DNA of 64,000 bases, from the NCBI GenBank assembly GCA_045546275.1, contig JAZQCM010000042.1, positions 62,001-126,000 on the forward strand, in the 5' to 3' direction. Shown in pieces: positions 1-10,200 of the stretch (position 1 is the first letter of the stretch; each line of letters starts with the position of its first letter). The position numbers were made by a program, and so were the translations under genes. Under the pieces are notes generated by a model. It made no database searches, was not told where the DNA came from, and saw only the letters and a list, made by a program, of their open reading frames with translations. The stretch comes from RGIG1927 sp045546275 (GTDB lineage: Bacteria > Bacillota > Clostridia > UMGS1883).

Positions 1-688
1 TAGAGTCGGAAACATATTCCAATTTCCACATCGAATAGTCGCTTTCCTTGTCGGCAGACTGAATAACAGCACCGTCTTTTTCAGCTAAAACAAGGTCACA
101 ATGCTGGGGAGTGATTGTATAGTAGCCGTTACCAACTGCTGTAAGCTTCATTTTCTGCTGAATGTTTGAGTAGTAGGTGTATTGAATAAGTTGAACACCT
201 TCCTCTGTTTTTGCATCGGGAACATCAAGAGAACGGCCCGAAAGCATGTTCACAAAATAACCGTATTCGTCGTCAATTTTTGCATAGCGGAAAACCTGGT
301 CGGAATTGTAGTAATCGTAAGGTTCTGTTACGATTAATGCAAGGTTTTCCTTGTTGTAATCTTCAGCTACGATTACATTGCCTGTAGCCTTGTTAACAAG
401 GCGGTAGTACTTATTAAAGGGGTTAGAGGCAACCAGAACAGTCTGTGTTTCCTGGTTCCAGCCTACAACTTTGCCGTTTTCCTCGTAATACTTACGAACG
501 GCGATTTCGCCTTCTAAAGAGGAGTCAATGTCTGCCGCATCGGCAAAGGTTGTCCAGTCTTTAAGATAAGCCTGGTCTGTGACGGTTGCACCGTCCAGAG
601 TTACTGTTATCATTACACTTTCTGCAAGTGCGGAAACACTTGTAAGAAGAAGCATAAGACACAGTGCGAGTGAAATAATTTTTTTCAT
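1..688 (-). CDS. Secreted ricin-type beta-trefoil lectin-like protein (C-terminus beyond window)
   Basis: The frame opens at the ATG at 688-686 and runs off the left edge, so the C-terminus is missing. An upstream ATG at 693 is closed at once by TGA, and the purine-rich AAGGAAGGAAG before 688 supports this start. The first 22 or so residues are a signal peptide (MKKIISLALCLMLLLTSVSA). The following ~200 residues contain aromatic-rich blocks such as YYRLVNKATGNVI and YYTITPQHCDLVLAEKDG, the QxW-like repeats of ricin-B/RICIN carbohydrate-binding folds. Role is inferred as extracellular glycan binding, perhaps the accessory module of a larger glycosidase lying outside the window. Nothing catalytic is visible in the part present. 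Confidence 0.7.
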   Translation of the reverse strand, partial: MKKIISLALCLMLLLTSVSALAESVMITVTLDGATVTDQAYLKDWTTFADAADIDSSLEGEIAVRKYYEENGKVVGWNQETQTVLVASNPFNKYYRLVNKATGNVIVAEDYNKENLALIVTEPYDYYNSDQVFRYAKIDDEYGYFVNMLSGRSLDVPDAKTEEGVQLIQYTYYSNIQQKMKLTAVGNGYYTITPQHCDLVLAEKDGAVIQSADKESDYSMWKLEYVSDS

Positions 689-726
689 TTCATTCTTCCT
701 TCCTTTACTTATTTATTCTAAAAAAT

Positions 727-3558
727 TTAGAAACATTTTAAGGTGCGGTACAGAACCGCTGCCGCCTCGGCACGTGTTGCGTGGTCCAAGGGCTTGAAAA
801 GGTTCATTTCCTTACCTTCAAAAAGGTTAAGGTTTGTGCCCGTTTTCACCGCATCGTAGCTCCATGAGCTTATCATGTGAGTGTCGTCGTAGCGAAGGGG
901 CAAATCGTAAGGCATTGGGCCTTCCGCCAATTTATAGGCACGGGCAATTATTGTTGCCATTTGTTCACGGGTAATGTAGCCATTGGGGTCAAACTCTGTT
1001 TCGGATGTTCCTGTTATAATGCCTCGGCGGTAGGCAGCTTCAATGTAACCTGCCGCCCAGTAGCTTTCATCAACATCTTTGAAATTGCCGGAATAGGGCA
1101 ACGAAACAAGTGAAAACGCACGTACAATCATTGTTGTAAATTCCGCTCTTGTAACCAAATGCTCAGGGTAAAACATTGTTTTTGTTTTGCCCGATATTAC
1201 ACCCTTTTCCGAAAGAGCTGCAACCATGTTTTCTGCCCAGTGGTCGGTAATGTCGTAGAAGGGGTGTTCTTTCACATTGTCAAGCTCAACAGGAGTCATT
1301 TCAGAAAGGGGAAGCTCGTCCTTTTCGTTCTGGTCAATATCCGATGCAATAAGCATTGGCAACGAGGACAGGCTTTCACTAACAAGACCTGTGTAAGCGC
1401 AAATGGGGGTAACCTCAAAAATCACATACTGACCTGCCATATCGGGGGTGAACTCGAGATAATTCTGGTTGGGAACACCAATCGGCTCGTAATGACCATC
1501 GTAGGTTGAAGAAATATACCAACGGGTTGAGCTTATGTCGGAATCAGGCTCATTTGTCATGTTGTTGATGTAGGTATAAGTGCCACGAAGGTATTCGCCA
1601 TAGTCACCGCCTGAAATTGTAATTTCGGAAGCGGAAAGCTCTGCAGGGAAAATTTCAATATTATCAATTATAAGACCAACCTCAGTTTCGCTTTCAATGT
1701 AGAGAGCAAGGCGGCCTGTTACGGTTTGGTCAACCATAAAGGGAATAAGTGTGTCTTCTGTGGGGTCGTATTGTGCAAAGGGCACATATTCGCCTGTGTA
1801 GGCGTCGGCAATAAGTGCAGTTACAATGCCCTCGCCAACCCCGGGCGATGCGGAATAAACATAGTATTCTCCGCCCAAAAGCTCCATGTAGGAGTTATTC
1901 ATAACCATACATGATGGGTCAGGTGAATAAACATGTCCTGCTTTTTCACCGTTGTAATCAATTATTGAGAAAACAGAACCATCGGAAGCGGTCCACCACT
2001 CATTTGCCTGCTTGATTTCAAAGCTTCCGTCACCAACAAGGTTGTCGCTGATTGAAATTTCAAGCTTTGAGGTTATGTTTTCGTAGGTTGCGGTGATAAT
2101 GTAATTGCCAAGGTGGGCGTTGCTTTCAACAATTATTTCGCCATCTTCAAGGTACACTCCCTGGTTTGTGGGTGAAATTGAAAGATTAGGTTTATAGTTA
2201 TCCATTGCATTACCCATCTGGTCAAGAACATAGGCAAAGCAAGGAAGAACGGTTGCCTCTGAGGGAACTGCAATGTTGCCGGGAGCATGAATTGAAACCG
2301 TTGTAGGTGCTTCATCCTCTATGGCTAAGTAAACGTTGTCAATGTAAATAGGTCTTTCTGACGGAGCGTACAAATTAAGGGTAAGGTCGTAAAGACCTGT
2401 GTCTTCAATGCAAAAGGCACTTGTAACCTGGTTCCAGTCTCCGCCAATGCCTGTAATGTTAATTTCGGCGTAGCCTGACTGAGCAAATGAAAGGTTTGAA
2501 ATGTATACTGAAGAAGAGGGAAACTCCTCGTCGCTTCTTACATCTGCTTTAAAAACGTACATTTCATCTTCCATCAAAAACAACTGGTCAGTGTAGCTTA
2601 TGGTGGTGTATTTGCCATACATTCCGTCTGTGGAGGCGTAAAGCGAAAGAGAGCCGTCAGCATAGGTAATTTCGTCCTCGCTTACCCATTTTTCCATGCC
2701 TTCTTCAAAGGATGCATCCGCCAGAAGATTTTTTGTGAGAAGTGCTGTAAATTCCGGATTTTTCACAGGAAGAGCCTCGGAAGAGGTAACCGAAATTGTA
2801 ACCGTGGTATCGGGATTTGCAGTGGAATGAACTCTGACCATTCCCGATGCACCGTCAAACTCCACACCTTCGGGAACATTGGTCATGGCAAAGTTATAGT
2901 CTTCCAAAAGAATATTAACAGGATTATCGTCGGTGTCGTAGGTAACAATGCTGTAACGGTAATCTGTAAATCCACGGTCGGGAATGTACATGCTTTTAGG
3001 CCCTTCAATAACCGTATATTCGGGAACACGTGTTTCTGTTGTGATTGAAATATCGTCAATAAAGAAGCCCATGTCAATGTCACCGCCCGAAAGAGAAATG
3101 ATGGGCTTACATTCAGCATCCTCCGTTGCCATAAATGAGGCTGTAACAAATGTAAAGCTGTCACCGACAGAGTCAATATCAATAAAAAGTGCCTCGCCGT
3201 TACGACCAAGATATGCGCTGGCAGCTCCTTCTCTGGTGTCGGAAGCAAGAGGGTTTAACACATATGCCGAAAATGTGTAAACAACCCCCTCTTTAAGAGT
3301 TATTGTGTCGTTATATTCAAGAATGTGCCCAAAAACTGCAGTATCCTCTTCGCCAAAGGGGTTTGATATCTGCATGCCGTACTTGCCTTCGTAGGCACAG
3401 CCTTCGTCAAAAGTGCCGCCTGTCCACAAATCGTTTTCTGTTTCAAAGTTTTCAAAAAGAATCGCTTCCGATTCTTCCGCAAGGGAAACAACGGGCAAAA
3501 GTGACAAAACATATATTATAAACAATGTAATTGAAATAAGTTTATTTTTGTAAATCAT
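727..3558 (-). CDS. SLH-anchored multidomain surface protein with CBM-like modules
   Basis: 943 residues from the ATG at 3558; AGGAAG sits 6 nt upstream, so I prefer it to the in-frame ATG at 3576. An N-terminal signal peptide (LISITLFIIYVLSLLPVVSLA) is followed by three similar jelly-roll blocks (about residues 35-180, 275-415 and 500-640), each with the FENFE.../ASFEEGMEKW.../GSFEI opening and a closing IDDISI/IDNVYL/IDNIEI strand. This pattern is typical of CenC-like CBM4/9 carbohydrate-binding modules. Ig-like linkers lie between them. The last ~180 residues hold three SLH repeats (FYDITDHWAE, FKDVDESYWAAGYIEAA, WSYDAVKTG with TRAEF/TREQM/TRAEA), which bind pyruvylated secondary cell-wall polymer. 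It probably displays glycan-binding modules on the cell surface; no catalytic domain is seen. Confidence 0.85.
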   Translation of the reverse strand: MIYKNKLISITLFIIYVLSLLPVVSLAEESEAILFENFETENDLWTGGTFDEGCAYEGKYGMQISNPFGEEDTAVFGHILEYNDTITLKEGVVYTFSAYVLNPLASDTREGAASAYLGRNGEALFIDIDSVGDSFTFVTASFMATEDAECKPIISLSGGDIDMGFFIDDISITTETRVPEYTVIEGPKSMYIPDRGFTDYRYSIVTYDTDDNPVNILLEDYNFAMTNVPEGVEFDGASGMVRVHSTANPDTTVTISVTSSEALPVKNPEFTALLTKNLLADASFEEGMEKWVSEDEITYADGSLSLYASTDGMYGKYTTISYTDQLFLMEDEMYVFKADVRSDEEFPSSSVYISNLSFAQSGYAEINITGIGGDWNQVTSAFCIEDTGLYDLTLNLYAPSERPIYIDNVYLAIEDEAPTTVSIHAPGNIAVPSEATVLPCFAYVLDQMGNAMDNYKPNLSISPTNQGVYLEDGEIIVESNAHLGNYIITATYENITSKLEISISDNLVGDGSFEIKQANEWWTASDGSVFSIIDYNGEKAGHVYSPDPSCMVMNNSYMELLGGEYYVYSASPGVGEGIVTALIADAYTGEYVPFAQYDPTEDTLIPFMVDQTVTGRLALYIESETEVGLIIDNIEIFPAELSASEITISGGDYGEYLRGTYTYINNMTNEPDSDISSTRWYISSTYDGHYEPIGVPNQNYLEFTPDMAGQYVIFEVTPICAYTGLVSESLSSLPMLIASDIDQNEKDELPLSEMTPVELDNVKEHPFYDITDHWAENMVAALSEKGVISGKTKTMFYPEHLVTRAEFTTMIVRAFSLVSLPYSGNFKDVDESYWAAGYIEAAYRRGIITGTSETEFDPNGYITREQMATIIARAYKLAEGPMPYDLPLRYDDTHMISSWSYDAVKTGTNLNLFEGKEMNLFKPLDHATRAEAAAVLYRTLKCF

Positions 3559-3619
3559 TATAATCTTCCTAAGCATAATATTATAGAATAATTATATCAT
3601 CAAATTGTACAAATGTCTA

Positions 3620-3660
3620 CAAAAATAAGCCACAAAATTTGTTAAAATTTTGTGGCTTAT
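3620..3660 (-). terminator. Factor-independent terminator after the aminotransferase gene
   Basis: A perfect 16-bp inverted repeat (3625-3640 / 3645-3660, loop GTTA) lies 16 nt past the ilvE stop and is followed on the minus strand by a T-run at 3624-3620. Confidence 0.9.
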
Positions 3661-3676
3661 GCTTATTTTAGTTCAA

Positions 3677-4744
3677 TTATTCAACTATTCTTGTCCAGTT
3701 GAAACTATCTTCAATTACACCGGACTGTATGCCTGTGATTGTGTCGTAAAGCATCTGGGAAATTTCGCCGATTTCGCCGTTGTTGATAACCATTTTCTTG
3801 CCCTTGTGGCACAATTCACCAACAGGAGAAATAACAGCAGCAGTGCCTGTACCGAAAACCTCTTCCAAAGTACCGTTATCGTAAGCTTCCAAAACTTCGT
3901 CAATGGAAATTCTCTTTTCACTAACGGGAATATTCTTGCTCTTAAGAACATTAATAACGCTGTCACGTGTGATACCGGGAAGGATTGAACCGTTCAAGGC
4001 AGGTGTTACAACCTCGCCATTAATCTTAAAGAAGATGTTCATTGCACCAACTTCTTCAATGTACTTTCTTTCAACACCGTCAAGCCAGAGCACCTGAGAA
4101 TAACCCTTTTCGCCTGCTACAACCTGACCTTTAAGAGAAACTGCATAGTTACCTGCAGCCTTTGCAAAGCCCATACCGCCACGAACGGCACGAACGTATT
4201 CATCTTCAACATAAATCTTAACAGGGTTGAGGCCCTCTGCATAGTAGGGTCCTACAGGTGAAAGGATAACCATGAACTTGTATGTATGAGAGGGGTGAAC
4301 GCCTAAAAATACATCAGTTGCAAAAATAAAGGGACGGATGTAAAGGGATGTGTTGGGAGCAGAAGGTACCCAATCACGTTCAACATTTACAAGCTCCATA
4401 ACTGCCTTTGTAAATTCTTCTTCATCAATCTGAGGAATGCAAAGGCGGTCGTTGGAAACGTTAAGTCTTGCCATGTTTCTGTCGGGGCGGAACATACGGA
4501 TTTTGCCGTCGGGGCAACGATATGCCTTCAAGCCTTCAAAAACAGCCTGACCATAGTGAAGTGTTGTTGTTGCAGGGTCCATTTCAATAGGACCGTAGGG
4601 AACAATTCTGCCGTCGTGCCAGCCAATACCTTCTGTATAGTCAATAATTAACATATGGTCGGTGAAAGTTCTGCCAAAAGGAAGATTTGATTCATCAACG
4701 GGTTTTGCCTTGGGGGCAGTTGTTTTTGTAATTTTAAGTTCCAT
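3677..4744 (-). CDS. ilvE: Branched-chain-amino-acid aminotransferase
   Basis: 355 residues from the ATG at 4744. AGGAG sits 7 nt upstream; the ATG at 4753 directly abuts the Shine-Dalgarno and is unlikely to be used. It is a fold-type IV PLP enzyme transferring amino groups between Leu/Ile/Val and 2-oxoglutarate in the cytoplasm. Visible family features: TLHYGQAVFEGLKAY near residues 61-75, Schiff-base Lys195 in GFAKAAGNYA, the EEVGAMNIFF strand and the GSILPGITRDS loop. The length matches the long BCAT branch (about 340-360 residues). It is monocistronic, with its own terminator downstream and an unusual duplicated stretch upstream. Confidence 0.95.
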   Translation of the reverse strand: MELKITKTTAPKAKPVDESNLPFGRTFTDHMLIIDYTEGIGWHDGRIVPYGPIEMDPATTTLHYGQAVFEGLKAYRCPDGKIRMFRPDRNMARLNVSNDRLCIPQIDEEEFTKAVMELVNVERDWVPSAPNTSLYIRPFIFATDVFLGVHPSHTYKFMVILSPVGPYYAEGLNPVKIYVEDEYVRAVRGGMGFAKAAGNYAVSLKGQVVAGEKGYSQVLWLDGVERKYIEEVGAMNIFFKINGEVVTPALNGSILPGITRDSVINVLKSKNIPVSEKRISIDEVLEAYDNGTLEEVFGTGTAAVISPVGELCHKGKKMVINNGEIGEISQMLYDTITGIQSGVIEDSFNWTRIVE

Positions 4745-4838
4745 TAAAAACATCTCCTGTGTTTAAAATATATTGTAATCTATTATGCACCTTTTTTTTG
4801 AAAAAATCCAGTACTTTTTCAAAAAAACTTAAATTTTC

Positions 4839-4878
4839 TTAAGATGCATTGTATAGGTTACAAAATCTCCATGAGGAA
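4839..4878. repeat. 40-bp direct repeat, outer copy of the alpha-galactosidase 3' end
   Basis: Positions 4839-4878 are identical to 5015-5054, which encode the C-terminus of the alpha-galactosidase. Read on the minus strand the outer copy still encodes PHGDFVTYTMHLKKI followed by a stop, so it looks like the original gene end displaced by 176 bp. The DNA between the copies is clearly more GC-rich than its surroundings. Confidence 0.8.
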
Positions 4879-5014
4879 CCGAGCCCGAACGCGTCCTGCG
4901 GACGATTAAGTGAGGGCGCAGGGTTGTGCCGCGGTCAACAAGCAACGACCAAGAGGGAGTTGCTGTTGGGAACCGCAAACGGAGTTCCTTGTTTATAGAT
5001 TTTCCGAAAGCTTT
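4879..5014. other. GC-rich 136-bp insert between the two 40-bp repeats
   Basis: This segment separates the two copies of the alpha-galactosidase 3' end and supplies the current last residues (SENL) and stop of that gene. It contains an imperfect hairpin (CAACAAGCAAC at 4938-4948 with GTTGCTGTTG near 4960). It also has GTTTATAGATTTTCC at 4991-5005, which is inverted relative to GGAAAATCTATAAAC at 5051-5065 inside the gene. I recognise neither a gene nor a known element in it. Confidence 0.5.
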
Positions 5015-7131
5015 TTAAGATGCATTGTATAGGTTACAAAATCTCCATGAGGAAAATCTATAAACGCGCCTCTGTGCATCAGCTCATCGGCAGAATAAAC
5101 ATTGCCTGTGTGTTCATCCTTGTAAAGTGCCCCTTCCTCCAGGCCGTTGAGCTTTACAATGGGGAAGTACACGTTTGACTTGAACATAATCCTTACTGCA
5201 CAGAAAAGGCTTTCGGTTTTATCCTCGTTTACTATCTGCCATGCCCCAAGATTGCCTGTGAATGGGTTTGCCAGGCGGTAAAAATCGCCGTATTGAACAA
5301 GAGAGCGTATTTTTTTGCACTCCTCAACCTGGAGCTTTATTGCATCCAAATCTTCCTGTGGAAGAGTTGTAATGTCCAGCTCATAGCCAAAATTGCCTGA
5401 AAGAGCAATGTCACCACGGGTTTTCATGCTTGGTTTTCGTGCAGTGTAGTGATTGGGCGATGCTGTTACGTGACTGCCCATGGTGGAAGTTGGGTAGCCG
5501 AAAGAAGTTCCATACTGAATGTACACTCTTTCAATGGGGTCGGTGTTGTCGCTTGTCCAGATTTGTGGCATGTAGCAAAGAATACCTGCGTCAAACCTTC
5601 CGCCACCGCCGCTACAGCCTTCAAAGAGCACCTCGGGTGCCGCCTTTGTAATTTCATCTGTTACACGATACATGCCTAAAGTATATTCATGGTTGTAGCC
5701 TAAGCGAGGCATGTCGGTAATGTAGCGGTTGTAGTCCCACTTAACGTAGCTTATTTTAGCCTTTTTAAGAATGGAAACAACTGAATTTATAACATAGTCC
5801 TGTACTTCTTTTTTAGTTAAGTCTAAAACTAACTGATTGCGGCTCTCGGCAGGCTTAAGTCCATGAGCATGGATTGCCCAATCTGGATGAGCGCGGTACA
5901 AATCGCTGTCGGGACTTACCATTTCAGGCTCAAACCACAAGCCGAATTTGATTCCGAGGTCGGTGACCTTATCAGCAAGGCCTTCAATGCCTGAGGGGAG
6001 CTTGTCATAATTTACATGCCAGTCGCCCAAGGAGCAATCGTCACGGTTTCTTTTTCCAAACCAGCCGTCATCAAGAACAAACAGTTCAATGCCCAAGTCC
6101 TTTGCCAAAGATGCAATGGAAAGAATTTTTTCCTCATTAAAGTTCATGTAGGTTGCTTCCCAGTTGTTGATTAAAATGGGACGAGGCTTGTTTTTCCAGT
6201 AGCCACGGACAATATTATCCTTAATAAAGGAGTGGATTGATTGAGAATTGCCTGTAAAGCCTTTATCGGAATAGGTTAATAAGCTTTCGGGCGAGGTAAA
6301 GGTTTCGTCCTTTTTAAGCGTCCATTCAAAGCCAAAGGGGTTAATACCCTGCATCACTCTTGTGCGCATTCTCTGGTCGGTGTCAATCACGGTGGAGTGG
6401 TTGCCCGAGTAAACCAGCATAAAGGAATACACATCGCCGTAGTTTTCTGTTGCGTCAGGGGAGTGAAGACACACAAAGGGATTCATAAAATGTCCGCTGC
6501 CGCCACGGGTGTTGTTAATGTCCATTGTGCCTCGAACAACCTTGTTTGTAACCTTTTCACGTTCAAAACCCCATCTGCCTGCAAAATGTGTTTCCGAAAA
6601 GTCAGAATGTTCAAAATCAATGCTCATGGAATAAGCACGGTCAATTTTTAAATCCTTGTCAGCTCTGTTTGTGATTTCCACATGGCGGGCAATGGTGTTT
6701 TTGCTTTCAAAAACTGTGTAAAAAAGAGTAACATCAATATTATTCACGCTGTCGAAAAGGGTAATTTCCAAGGTTTCGGCATCGTTGTTTTCGTCAATTG
6801 AAGAGGGCATGGCTGCAAGCGGTTTTTTGCCCTTGTAAATTTCGTGGCTTTTGTATTTTAAAACGGAAATGTCGCTTCCGAAATTAACCATGGGAAGTCT
6901 TAAGTCGGTATGACCGTAGGTGGGAGCTTCCTGTGCAATTTCGTCAAGCTTTACGCCATCCTCGCCCCATGAGTGCCAGCAGTAAAACCTTTCGGGCACA
7001 ATACAGGTGGGATGAGCCTTGATTTTTTTGCCGAAATAGCAATGCACAAGGTAGTCGCCTTTGCCTATACGGAAAATGTAGCTTATGTCCTTGCCTTCTA
7101 AGAAAAAGTAGTTGTTTTCAAATAAAATCAT
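4993..7131 (-). CDS. Alpha-galactosidase, glycoside hydrolase family 36
   Basis: 712 residues from the ATG at 7131, preceded by AAGGAGG. It hydrolyses terminal alpha-1,6-galactose from raffinose-type oligosaccharides or galactomannan. Order: N-terminal beta-sandwich (~1-330), TIM barrel with NWEATYMNF, LFVLDDGWFGKRNRDD and FGLWFEPEMVSPDSDLY, nucleophile Asp466 in YVKWDYNR, CSGGGGRFDAG, acid/base Asp528 in TSDNTDPIERV, then a C-terminal beta domain. Length and motifs fit the ~720-740 residue bacterial GH36 branch (AgaN/Mel type). There is no signal peptide, so it acts on imported sugars. The last codons lie in a duplicated/inserted stretch (4839-5054), so the C-terminus differs slightly from the ancestral one. 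It is transcribed from a promoter shared back-to-back with smc. Confidence 0.95.
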   Translation of the reverse strand: MILFENNYFFLEGKDISYIFRIGKGDYLVHCYFGKKIKAHPTCIVPERFYCWHSWGEDGVKLDEIAQEAPTYGHTDLRLPMVNFGSDISVLKYKSHEIYKGKKPLAAMPSSIDENNDAETLEITLFDSVNNIDVTLFYTVFESKNTIARHVEITNRADKDLKIDRAYSMSIDFEHSDFSETHFAGRWGFEREKVTNKVVRGTMDINNTRGGSGHFMNPFVCLHSPDATENYGDVYSFMLVYSGNHSTVIDTDQRMRTRVMQGINPFGFEWTLKKDETFTSPESLLTYSDKGFTGNSQSIHSFIKDNIVRGYWKNKPRPILINNWEATYMNFNEEKILSIASLAKDLGIELFVLDDGWFGKRNRDDCSLGDWHVNYDKLPSGIEGLADKVTDLGIKFGLWFEPEMVSPDSDLYRAHPDWAIHAHGLKPAESRNQLVLDLTKKEVQDYVINSVVSILKKAKISYVKWDYNRYITDMPRLGYNHEYTLGMYRVTDEITKAAPEVLFEGCSGGGGRFDAGILCYMPQIWTSDNTDPIERVYIQYGTSFGYPTSTMGSHVTASPNHYTARKPSMKTRGDIALSGNFGYELDITTLPQEDLDAIKLQVEECKKIRSLVQYGDFYRLANPFTGNLGAWQIVNEDKTESLFCAVRIMFKSNVYFPIVKLNGLEEGALYKDEHTGNVYSADELMHRGAFIDFPHGDFVTYTMHLKKLSENL

Positions 7132-7155
7132 TGTAACGCCTCCTTACTTAAATAA

Positions 7156-7192
7156 ATTATACCTTGAAATTAATTGGATTTCAAGGTATAAT
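7156..7192. promoter_or_regulatory. Palindromic, fully overlapping bidirectional promoter (alpha-galactosidase / smc)
   Basis: A perfect inverted repeat with 13-bp arms (7158-7170 and 7178-7190, 7-nt spacer) carries a consensus promoter on each strand. Plus: TTGAAA 7164-7169, 17-bp spacer, TATAAT 7187-7192, driving smc. Minus: TTGAAA 7184-7179, 17-bp spacer, TATAAT 7161-7156, driving the alpha-galactosidase. Polymerase should be unable to occupy both at once, and the palindrome itself is a possible operator. Seen directly; transcription is inferred. Confidence 0.8.
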
Positions 7193-7222
7193 AATATAGA
7201 TATGGTATAAGTAGGTGAAAAA

Positions 7223-10200
7223 ATGTATTTAAAACGTATTGAAATGCAAGGTTTTAAGTCCTTTGCAGATAAAATTACAATAGATGTTGGGAAAGGCGTT
7301 ACGGGTATTGTAGGCCCTAACGGCTCAGGTAAGAGCAATATTTCCGATGCCCTTCGTTGGGTAATGGGCGAAATGAGCGCAAAAAGCCTCAGAAGCGGAA
7401 ACATGCAGGAGGTTATCTTTAACGGTACTCAGAAGCGTAAGCCTCTTTCCTTTGCTGAGGTTACGTTAATTCTTGATAACGAAACTCACTTTTTCCAGTC
7501 AGAATATAATGAAATTGCCGTTACAAGACGAGTTTTCCGAAGCGGTGAAAGCGAATATCTTATTAACGGCGGTCAGGTACGTCTTAAGGATATTCATGAG
7601 CTTTTTATGGACACAGGCTTAGGCAGAGAAGGCTACAGCGTTGTGGGTCAGGGCAGGATTGACGAGTTGCTTTCCGCCAAGGCTGAAAACCGCAGACAGG
7701 TCTTTGAAGAAGCGGCGGGTATTTCAAAGTACCGCCACAGAAAGGACGAGGCCGAAAGAAAGCTTGAAAAAACTGAGGAAAACTTAGTAAGAGTGAGGGA
7801 CGTTCTGCAGGAATTAGAAGGTAGAGTGGGTCCGCTTCAGCGTCAAAGCGAAAAGGCAAGAAAATATCTTAACTACCGTGAAGAATTAAAGGGTATTGAA
7901 GTAAGCGCTTCCGTTGATATTATTGACAAAAACCGTGAAGAGCTTAAAAAATACGAGGAGCTTATCAAAAATGCCACGGATGAACTTGAAAAGGAAAAAA
8001 CCCGCCTTGAGGATGCTGAAAAGGAAAGCGACTCCTTGTATGCATTGTTAAAGGAAAACGATGAAAAAACAGCGGATTTAAGACAAGCTCTTGATAGTGA
8101 AAAGGAAAAGTTTTCACAGGCTGAAAATGAAATTAAAATTTTAAACAATAACATTGAAAACTACAAATCAAACATACTTACCATAGAAGCTGAGCAATTG
8201 GCTAACGAAAAGCTTAAGGAAGATGCAAAGAGCAATCTTGAAAAAATAAAGGAAGAGGGCGTTGCACTTTCCGAAAAGCTTAAAAACACCGAAAACGAGC
8301 TTTCTCTTCTTGAAAAAGAAGGGGCAGATGCTTCAAGCGACATGAACCAAAAGGGCATTATGCTTGAAGAGGTCCGTTCACGTATCCGTACAAACGAGCG
8401 TGAAATTATGGAGGCTGAAAACAAAACCAGCAGCCTTGAAGCTGTTAAGGAAGGCATTGAAACAAGGCGTTTTTCGATTGAGGTTGACATTACAAACAGC
8501 CGTGAAAACGAAAAAAGACTTTACAATCAGCTGCAGCTTTCTTTAAAGGACATTGAGGTTGTTCAGAAAGAGCGTGACGAGCTTAACAAAATTTTTGTGA
8601 AGGCGCAGGCTGATGCAGAAAAGCTTTCAAAGGAAACCGAGGATAAAAAGGACGAGTTTAACCGTTTGAGTGCACGCATTGGTGAAAAGCAGGGCAGACT
8701 TAAAATGCTTGAAGAAATGGAAAAGGCACTTGAAGGCTATCAGCGAAGTGTCCGTGACCTTATAAATGCTCACAAGGAAAAGCGTTTTACAGGCACTATT
8801 ACAGGCATTTTTTCAAAGCTTATAAATGTTCCTAAGGAATATTCCACTGCAATCGAGGTTGCTTTGGGCGGTGCATTGCAAAATGTTGTTGTGCCCGACG
8901 AACAGGCAGCCAAGGAAGCGGTAAACTATCTTAAAGAAAACAAATTAGGTCGAGTTACCTTCCTTCCATTGTCAAGCCAGGAAAAAAAGCGACTTGACAA
9001 CGAAGCAAAGCTTCTTTCCGAAAAGGGCGTTATAGGCGTTGCGGCAGACTTGGTTGAAAGAGAAAGCTATCTTGACAACACCGTTGAGGCTCTTTTGGGC
9101 AGAGTTTTAGTAACCGATAACCAGGACACAGCAATCCGTCTTTCAAAGCAGTACAGGTATAAATTCAAAATTGTAACCCTCTCAGGCGAATTATTCCAGG
9201 TGGGCGGTTCAATCACAGGCGGTAGCATGAATCGTGTTTCCAGTGTTTTAGGCAGAGGTGAGGAAATTGAAGAGCTTAAAAAGGAAGTTAGAAAGCTTTC
9301 AAACCTTTCCGAAAAAGCCGAGGACGAAATTGATGCTGTTTACGAAAAGGCAAGAGAAATGGCAGAGGAAAGAGAAGAAGCAAGACTTAATCTTTCCGAA
9401 AAGGACATTGTTTTGTCAAGACTTGTTGCTGAAAAGAACGCAATAGAATCCCGTCACAGTGAAGAAAAGGACCGTCTTGAAAAGCTTGAAACAGAAAAAA
9501 ATGAAATTGCCTTTAAAATTATGAATACCGATGAATTGAAGAGAAACAATATTCTTGAAATTGCAAAGGCAAAGGCAGAGCTTGAAAAAGCTGAAAGAGA
9601 GCTTGAAGAAAAGCAAAAGGCTTTAAGTCAGGCTATGGATAAAAAGGACGAGTTTTCAAATAAAATATTTGAAAAGAGAATGTTGGTTACATCCATTTCA
9701 AAGGACATTGACATAAACAACGAAAAAAGAGAAAACACTCTTTCAAGAATTGATGCTCTTTGTGCCGAAAACGATGCCAAGACAAAGTCCAAGGAAATGA
9801 TTGAGTCAAGCATTGTGAAAACAGAAAAGATTATTAAGGGCATTGAGTCTGATGCAGGCAAGCTCAAGGTGGAAATTGAGCGCATTGAAGAAAAAATCAT
9901 TGCAGCAGCCCAGGGTAAAACCGGCACCGACGTGAGAGTGGGTGAGCTTCGTGAGCTTATAAGAAGCTTTAACGACAACATTTACTCACTCCAGAACGAA
10001 TGCGTAAGATTGGAAAGCGCCAAGAGCAAGATTGATTATAACATTGAAAATGCCGTTAACAGACTCTGGGACGAATACGAGCTTTCCTATTCTGCCGCGA
10101 AGGAATGCTATGTGCCTGTTGAATCAATTGCCGAAGCACAAAAGAAAATTGCATCCTTAAAGGGCTACATACGTGCACTTGGCAATGTAAACGTGGACGC

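Noticed and set aside
4880..4992. T-box or amino-acid leader upstream of ilvE (ACCGCGG seen on the minus strand)
   Set aside because: The T-box AGGGTGG block does not precede ACCGCG, no specifier stem is visible, and the segment is part of a 176-bp duplication/insertion.
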